A DNA stretch of 12,096 bases from an uncultured Erysipelotrichaceae bacterium (lineage in GTDB: Bacteria > Bacillota_I > Bacilli_A > Erysipelotrichales > Erysipelotrichaceae): NCBI GenBank assembly GCA_902766675.1, contig CACXEN010000037.1:1-12096 (forward strand), given 5' to 3'. Position 1 is the first letter of the stretch. Each line of letters starts with the position of its first letter. The position numbers and the translations under genes were made by a program. Below, one piece after another: positions 7,042 to 12,096 of the stretch. The notes under the pieces were generated by a model, which ran no database searches, was not told the origin of the DNA, and worked only from the letters and a program-made list of their open reading frames with translations.

Positions 7042-8145
7042 GTTTGTGTAGAGCATTTTATCTGCATTATCAATTACAGAAGTAATCTCTGATAGTGGCA
7101 TTGTGCATTTTGTGTAGCCAATTGATAAGGTCAGCGGAATATCGAAGTTTTCACTTTCTTTGTCTAAGTGTTGTTTGATTTCTTGCATAGTTGTTTCTGG
7201 GTCTATATTACCTGTAACAACGCAGAATTCATCTCCACCCCATCTAGCAACAAAGCAATGTTTTGTTTCTGCGAATTTGCGTAGAGCATTTGCGATTATC
7301 TTCAATGCTAAATCACCTTTGATATGGCCATATGTATCATTTACACTTTTGAAATAATCGGCATCTGCCAAAAAGAAATAAATTGGGTTTTCTTCCGAAC
7401 AAGTCGCAAGACGCAAACGTAATGTTTTATCCGCAAGACGACGATTGCTTAATTGTGTTAAAGAGTCATTATAGATTTGTGATTGTTGTAGGGTGGTATA
7501 AATTAATGCAGTACCAAATAAAAGAGATAATTCCATTACTGGTAAATCAGGAACAAATAAATCGATGAGGCCTGCGATGATAGGGAAGATTAAGAAAGAA
7601 GCTAAATAGAGATATTCTACAGTAGTGGATTTCGATTTTAAATGAGGTAATTGTTTTAAAATGTGATATGTCGCAACAATCAAATATGTTAAAGCTAATA
7701 CAAACATTGCTGGATATAGTGGGCCATGTATATATTGATTATCTGCTGTGTAATAGAATATCCAATGTGTGATAGGTGTTGTGATAATGAGCGCTAAAAC
7801 AATATATAAAGGTATTTGGGAATAGTGCTTAAAACGCAATGTTTCAGTATATGTAGGATTTACACGAGTCTCGATAAATTTATACCAATAATAAGATGCG
7901 GCGCTGATTGCGAATAGATTAATCATACTAAAAGGCCAACCACTAATATTGAGATATCCGTAGTTAATCCATATCCAAATCATATTAGTGAATACGAATA
8001 CTAGATACCATAAAACATATTTACGGAAAGCATTTACTTCAGTCTCAGTACCCATATCACTATTAATTTGCCATAGTAAAATGCAGCCAATTGATGAACA
8101 AGTGACAGTGATTAAAAAATAAGTTAATACAAAATTAAATATCAT
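7021..8145 (-). CDS. Seven-transmembrane GGDEF protein, putative diguanylate cyclase
   Basis: The 374-residue product has about seven hydrophobic segments in residues 1-215, then a GGDEF domain (about 227-374) that would face the cytoplasm and make cyclic di-GMP from two GTP. DSLTQLSNRR opens the domain, DADYFK with metal-binding Asp261 and NDTYGH follow, and WGGDEF is intact (GGDEF at 303-307), so activity is likely. The product-inhibition I-site RxxD, expected 5 residues before GG, is absent (TKHC there). No EAL or HD-GYP domain is present. The membrane part resembles no sensor family I can name with confidence. ATG 8145 is preferred to TTG 8148 because AGAGG lies 4 bases upstream of it on the minus strand. 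It is monocistronic, convergent to glgA and divergent from pgk. Confidence 0.92.
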   Translation of the reverse strand: MIFNFVLTYFLITVTCSSIGCILLWQINSDMGTETEVNAFRKYVLWYLVFVFTNMIWIWINYGYLNISGWPFSMINLFAISAASYYWYKFIETRVNPTYTETLRFKHYSQIPLYIVLALIITTPITHWIFYYTADNQYIHGPLYPAMFVLALTYLIVATYHILKQLPHLKSKSTTVEYLYLASFLIFPIIAGLIDLFVPDLPVMELSLLFGTALIYTTLQQSQIYNDSLTQLSNRRLADKTLRLRLATCSEENPIYFFLADADYFKSVNDTYGHIKGDLALKIIANALRKFAETKHCFVARWGGDEFCVVTGNIDPETTMQEIKQHLDKESENFDIPLTLSIGYTKCTMPLSEITSVIDNADKMLYTNKKTVSR

Positions 8146-8169
8146 CAAACCTCTATTTCCGTACGTTAA

Positions 8170-8199
8170 ATATTAATGGATTGTAAACAGAACTGTCAA
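8170..8199 (-). promoter_or_regulatory. Putative sigma-A promoter of the GGDEF gene
   Basis: On the minus strand a perfect TTGACA -35 (plus coordinates 8194-8199) is followed after 18 bases by TAATAT (8170-8175), a 4-of-6 match to TATAAT; reading TTAATA instead gives a 17-base spacer. The start codon lies about 25 bases downstream of the -10. Confidence 0.6.
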
Positions 8200-8225
8200 T
8201 ATGTGAAGATGTTGTAAAAACAGAA
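8181..8225. repeat. Spaced direct repeat in the dgc/pgk divergent promoter region
   Basis: TTGTAAACAGAA at 8181-8192 recurs as TTGTAAAAACAGAA at 8212-8225, the second copy having two extra A. The copies start 31 bases apart, close to three helical turns. The first lies between the -10 and -35 boxes of the minus-strand promoter; the second lies just upstream of that -35 and about 40 bases upstream of the pgk -10. It could be a regulator binding site for either gene, or chance in AT-rich DNA. Confidence 0.4.
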
Positions 8226-8263
8226 AAAAACCGATATTCTTTCGTTTTATTGGGGGCTATAAG

Positions 8264-8272
8264 TGATATAAT
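8264..8272 (+). promoter_or_regulatory. Putative extended -10 promoter of pgk-tpiA-eno
   Basis: TGATATAAT gives a perfect TATAAT (8267-8272) with the TGn extension. No good -35 is present at the usual distance (TTTTAT at 8245-8250 is the nearest), which fits an extended -10 promoter. The expected start near 8279 is downstream of the ATG at 8275, which supports the later pgk start at 8302 and a leader of about 20-25 bases. Confidence 0.7.
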
Positions 8273-8301
8273 AAATGAGGCAAATAGGAGGAATACACAT
8301 A

Positions 8302-9492
8302 ATGTCTAAAGTTACAGTGAAAGATCTGGACGTTAAAGGCAAACACGTCATTGTTCGTGTTGATTTTAATGTCCCACACAAAGATGGAGTAATCACAGAC
8401 GACAATCGTGTTCGCGGTGCATTACCAACAATTAATTACTTAACAGAAAATGGGGCGAAGGTTTTATTACTAAGCCATTTAGGAAAAGTAAAATCAGAAG
8501 AAGATAAGGCAAAGAACGATATGTCTATCGTAGCTGACTGCTTAAGAGAATTGCAAAGTGCACCTGTTACATTCGTGAATGCAACACGTGGTGCTGAATT
8601 AGAAGAAGCAGTAAAAGCACAAGAAGAAGGATCTATCGTATTGATGCAAAATACTAGATATGAAGATCTAGATGGAAAAAAGGAAAGTGGAAACGATCCT
8701 GAACTAGGCGCTTATTGGGCTAGCTTAGGTGACTACTTCGTAGAAGATGCATTCGGTTCTGTTCATAGAGCACACGCTTCTACTGTAGGTATTGCAACAC
8801 ACTTACCAAGTGCATTAGGTTTCTTAGTAGAAAAAGAAGTTAATGTATTAGGCAAAGCATTAAATGATCCAGAAAGACCATTAGTAGCAATCCTAGGTGG
8901 TGCTAAAGTTTCTGATAAGATTGCCGTAATTGAAAACTTATTAAAGATTGCGGATAAAGTTCTCATCGGTGGTGGAATGTCTTACACATTCGCTGCTGCA
9001 AACGGTGGAAAAGTAGGTACATCACTACTTGAAGAAGATAAAATTGAACTTGCAAAAGAATTCATGGAAAAAGGTAAGGACAAATTAGTTCTACCTGTAG
9101 ATACAGTGGTAGCAAATGATTTCTCAAATCCTACAGAAATCAAAACAGTTGCAGCAGGTGAAATCCCTGACGGATTCATGGGTCTAGATATTGGTCCTGA
9201 AACAGTTGAACTATTCAAGAAAGAATTAGCAGGTGCAAAAACTGTATTCTGGAATGGTCCAATGGGCGTGTTCGAAGATGAAAGATTTGCGAAAGGTACA
9301 ATCGCAGTTTGCGAAGAACTTGCTAACTTAGAAGACGCTACAACAATCATCGGTGGTGGTGATAGTGCTAGTGCTGCGAAGAATTTAGGTTTCGCAGATA
9401 AGTTCTCTCACATCTCTACAGGTGGTGGTGCATCTCTAGAATTCATGGAAGGAAAGGAGTTACCTGGAGTAGCAATTATTCCAGAAAAATAG
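8302..9492 (+). CDS. pgk: Phosphoglycerate kinase
   Basis: Transfers phosphate from 1,3-bisphosphoglycerate to ADP, giving ATP and 3-phosphoglycerate in glycolysis. The 396-residue length is standard. Visible motifs: RVDFNVP with substrate-binding Asp21 and Asn23, [25 protein letters not shown], the GGAKVSDKI nucleotide region, [18 protein letters not shown] and the closing [10 protein letters not shown]. The DAFG motif is preceded by Glu where Asn is common, a minor variation. I chose ATG 8302: AGGAGGA at 8286-8292 is correctly spaced, whereas ATG 8275 lies at or before the expected transcript start and would put that ribosome binding site inside the gene. It is the first gene of pgk-tpiA-eno; gap, the usual upstream partner, is not here. 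Confidence 0.97.
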   Translation: MSKVTVKDLDVKGKHVIVRVDFNVPHKDGVITDDNRVRGALPTINYLTENGAKVLLLSHLGKVKSEEDKAKNDMSIVADCLRELQSAPVTFVNATRGAELEEAVKAQEEGSIVLMQNTRYEDLDGKKESGNDPELGAYWASLGDYFVEDAFGSVHRAHASTVGIATHLPSALGFLVEKEVNVLGKALNDPERPLVAILGGAKVSDKIAVIENLLKIADKVLIGGGMSYTFAAANGGKVGTSLLEEDKIELAKEFMEKGKDKLVLPVDTVVANDFSNPTEIKTVAAGEIPDGFMGLDIGPETVELFKKELAGAKTVFWNGPMGVFEDERFAKGTIAVCEELANLEDATTIIGGGDSASAAKNLGFADKFSHISTGGGASLEFMEGKELPGVAIIPEK

Positions 9493-9496
9493 TTGT

Positions 9497-10249
9497 ATGA
9501 GTAGAAAGCCAATTATTGTTGGAAACTGGAAAATGAATAAAACACCTTCTGAAGCAGAAGAATTCATGAAGGGAATTGAAGAAGTATTAACAGGAAATGA
9601 AAATGCGGATTATGGCATTGGCGCTCCTTATGTTGATTTAGACGTTTGTGTAAAAAATGCTAAAAATCTAATTATCGCTGCAGAAAACTGCCACGAATTA
9701 GATAATGGCGCATATACAGGTGAAGTATCTGTACCAATGTTAAAAGAAGTTGGTATTACATATTGTATTATCGGACATTCTGAAAGACGTACATACTACA
9801 ACGAAACAGATGCAGCATGTGCAGCAAAATGTAAAAGACTACTTGCGGATAATATTATCCCAATCCTTTGCATTGGTGAAACAGAAGCACAATATGATGC
9901 TGGCGAAACAGCAGATGTAATCAAATCACAATTAAATGGTTCTTTAGCTGGACTAGATGCAGCTGAAGTAAGCAAGATGGTGATTGCATATGAACCAATT
10001 TGGGCAATTGGAACAGGCAAAAGTGCTGACCAAGAAATTGCTGAAAATTGCTGTAAGTTAGTAAGAGATACAGTAAAAGAAATGTATGATGAAGCTACTG
10101 GTGAAGCAGTACGTATTCAATATGGCGGAAGTGTAAAACCAGAGAATATTGATTCATACATGGCTTGTGAAGATATTGATGGTGCTCTAATCGGTGGTGC
10201 ATCACTCAAAGTTGATTCATTCAAAGAAATCATCGATGCAACAAAGTAA
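9497..10249 (+). CDS. tpiA: Triosephosphate isomerase
   Basis: Interconverts dihydroxyacetone phosphate and glyceraldehyde-3-phosphate in the cytoplasm. The 250-residue protein has the full active site: GNWKMNK with Lys12, GHSERR with electrophilic His94, AYEPIWAIGTG with base Glu166 and the flexible loop after it, and the phosphate-binding YGGSV. Length and start (MSRKPIIVGN) match the family. The start is only 4 bases after the pgk stop and has no recognisable ribosome binding site in the 20 bases before it, so translation probably continues from pgk termination. In the region usually reading N.H...GAFTGE it has NCHELDNGAYTGE, within normal variation. Confidence 0.97.
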   Translation: MSRKPIIVGNWKMNKTPSEAEEFMKGIEEVLTGNENADYGIGAPYVDLDVCVKNAKNLIIAAENCHELDNGAYTGEVSVPMLKEVGITYCIIGHSERRTYYNETDAACAAKCKRLLADNIIPILCIGETEAQYDAGETADVIKSQLNGSLAGLDAAEVSKMVIAYEPIWAIGTGKSADQEIAENCCKLVRDTVKEMYDEATGEAVRIQYGGSVKPENIDSYMACEDIDGALIGGASLKVDSFKEIIDATK

Positions 10250-10275
10250 GTTATTTATAGATTAAGGTAGTATAG

Positions 10276-11637
<1,362 letters not shown>

Positions 11638-11661
11638 TTTGTCAAAATAGCAATCAAGCAA

Positions 11662-11693
11662 AAAGGTGAACTGAATAATATCAGTTCATCTTT
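11662..11693. terminator. Bidirectional hairpin terminator between eno and the minus-strand gene
   Basis: AAAGGTGAACTGA (11662-11674) pairs with TCAGTTCATCTTT (11681-11693) over 13 bp, with one G-U pair on the plus strand, around an ATAATA loop. It lies 24 bases after the eno stop. The plus-strand U-tract is poor (TTTATTATGTTT) while on the minus strand CCTTTTTGCTT is better, so it probably serves both convergent genes. Confidence 0.75.
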
Positions 11694-11700
11694 ATTATGT

Positions 11701-12096
11701 TTATCTAAATTTTCTTTTGATAAGTATAACAAGTGCAATAATCATTAATGCAATTCCGAATATATAAATATTCTTATTGGAGTTTGGAGTTGTATATGTT
11801 GTAGGATTACAATTCATAAATGGATCTTCTATTATTAATGGAATATCAACTTCTTCTACTACTTCATCTTTATGTAATGTAATATTCTCTAACATATCAT
11901 TACCTGTATCATTTCCTACAAGACTTTGATATAGTCCGAAATAAGACGCATTATAATATTTTGAATTTTTATCATTTGGATTATCTGTGACATATAGATT
12001 ATCCCAAACTTGTTGGGTAACATGTTTTTTATATGCATCTTTCGCAACTTGTAAAGCAGATCTATTTTCAAAGGTATCTAAAGGCTGATTTAAATC
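11701..12096 (-). CDS. Unidentified membrane-anchored protein, C-terminal part (5' partial)
   Basis: The minus-strand frame is open from 12096 to TAA at 11703-11701; 131 residues are visible and the N-terminus is beyond the window. An internal ATG at 11895 is not the real start, because upstream codons read on without a stop. The visible part is polar and rich in Asn, Asp, Tyr and Lys. It ends in a single hydrophobic helix (IYIFGIALMIIALVILI) followed by KRKFR, the layout of a protein anchored by its C-terminus with its body outside the cell. There is no LPxTG-like sortase signal before the helix, where the sequence is TTPNSNKN. I recognise no domain and assign no function; a cell-surface or exported protein is the best guess. 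Confidence 0.8.
   Translation of the reverse strand, partial: DLNQPLDTFENRSALQVAKDAYKKHVTQQVWDNLYVTDNPNDKNSKYYNASYFGLYQSLVGNDTGNDMLENITLHKDEVVEEVDIPLIIEDPFMNCNPTTYTTPNSNKNIYIFGIALMIIALVILIKRKFR

Noticed and set aside
7160..7568. Plus-strand small frames inside the GGDEF gene
   Set aside because: Opposite strand of a clear GGDEF domain; no family resemblance or initiation signals.
8275..8301. pgk starting at ATG 8275 with nine extra residues
   Set aside because: It lies only 3 bases after the TATAAT box, and the extension would contain the AGGAGG site that correctly serves ATG 8302.

Overview
The window is an AT-rich, gene-dense bacterial chromosome segment. It has strong AGGAGG-type ribosome binding sites, TATAAT promoters and short intergenic gaps. 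Together with a paired GlgC/GlgD system and a membrane-bound GGDEF protein, this points to a low-GC Firmicute (Bacillota). A gut or oral Erysipelotrichales-type organism would fit, but that is my inference from gene content and style, not a demonstrated assignment.

Layout. Positions 1-3142 hold a tightly overlapping plus-strand unit: the 3' part of a DUF885 metallopeptidase-like protein with a C-terminal membrane anchor, then ung (uracil-DNA glycosylase), then folC (folylpolyglutamate/dihydrofolate synthase). A short intergenic region with a TATAAT box leads into a glycogen synthesis operon at 3233-6961: glgC (ADP-glucose pyrophosphorylase), glgD (its degenerate, probably regulatory partner) and glgA (glycogen synthase). 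The operon ends in a 14-bp hairpin terminator. Convergent to it on the minus strand (8145-7021) is a seven-helix membrane GGDEF protein, probably a diguanylate cyclase, whose stop codon sits inside its own bidirectional terminator. A divergent promoter region (about 8146-8301) separates it from a lower-glycolysis operon, pgk-tpiA-eno (8302-11637). A bidirectional terminator follows. The window closes with the C-terminal part of an unidentified membrane-anchored protein on the minus strand (12096-11701).

How the genes work together. GlgC/GlgD make ADP-glucose from glucose-1-phosphate and ATP, and GlgA polymerises it into alpha-1,4-glucan. The branching enzyme and glycogen phosphorylase are not in the window. 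Pgk, TpiA and Eno carry three steps of lower glycolysis, while gap and phosphoglycerate mutase, which often share such operons, are absent here. The neighbouring GGDEF protein could in principle link an environmental signal to c-di-GMP, but nothing in the sequence shows that it controls either flanking operon.

Most of the window is housekeeping or central metabolism. I see no mobile element, CRISPR array, tRNA, rRNA or phage signature, and no clear new defence or signalling system. The items most worth a second look are the membrane-anchored DUF885 protein with its repeated tail, a spaced direct repeat in the divergent dgc/pgk promoter region, a small internal duplication in enolase, the terminator that overlaps the dgc stop codon, and the unidentified surface protein at the right edge.
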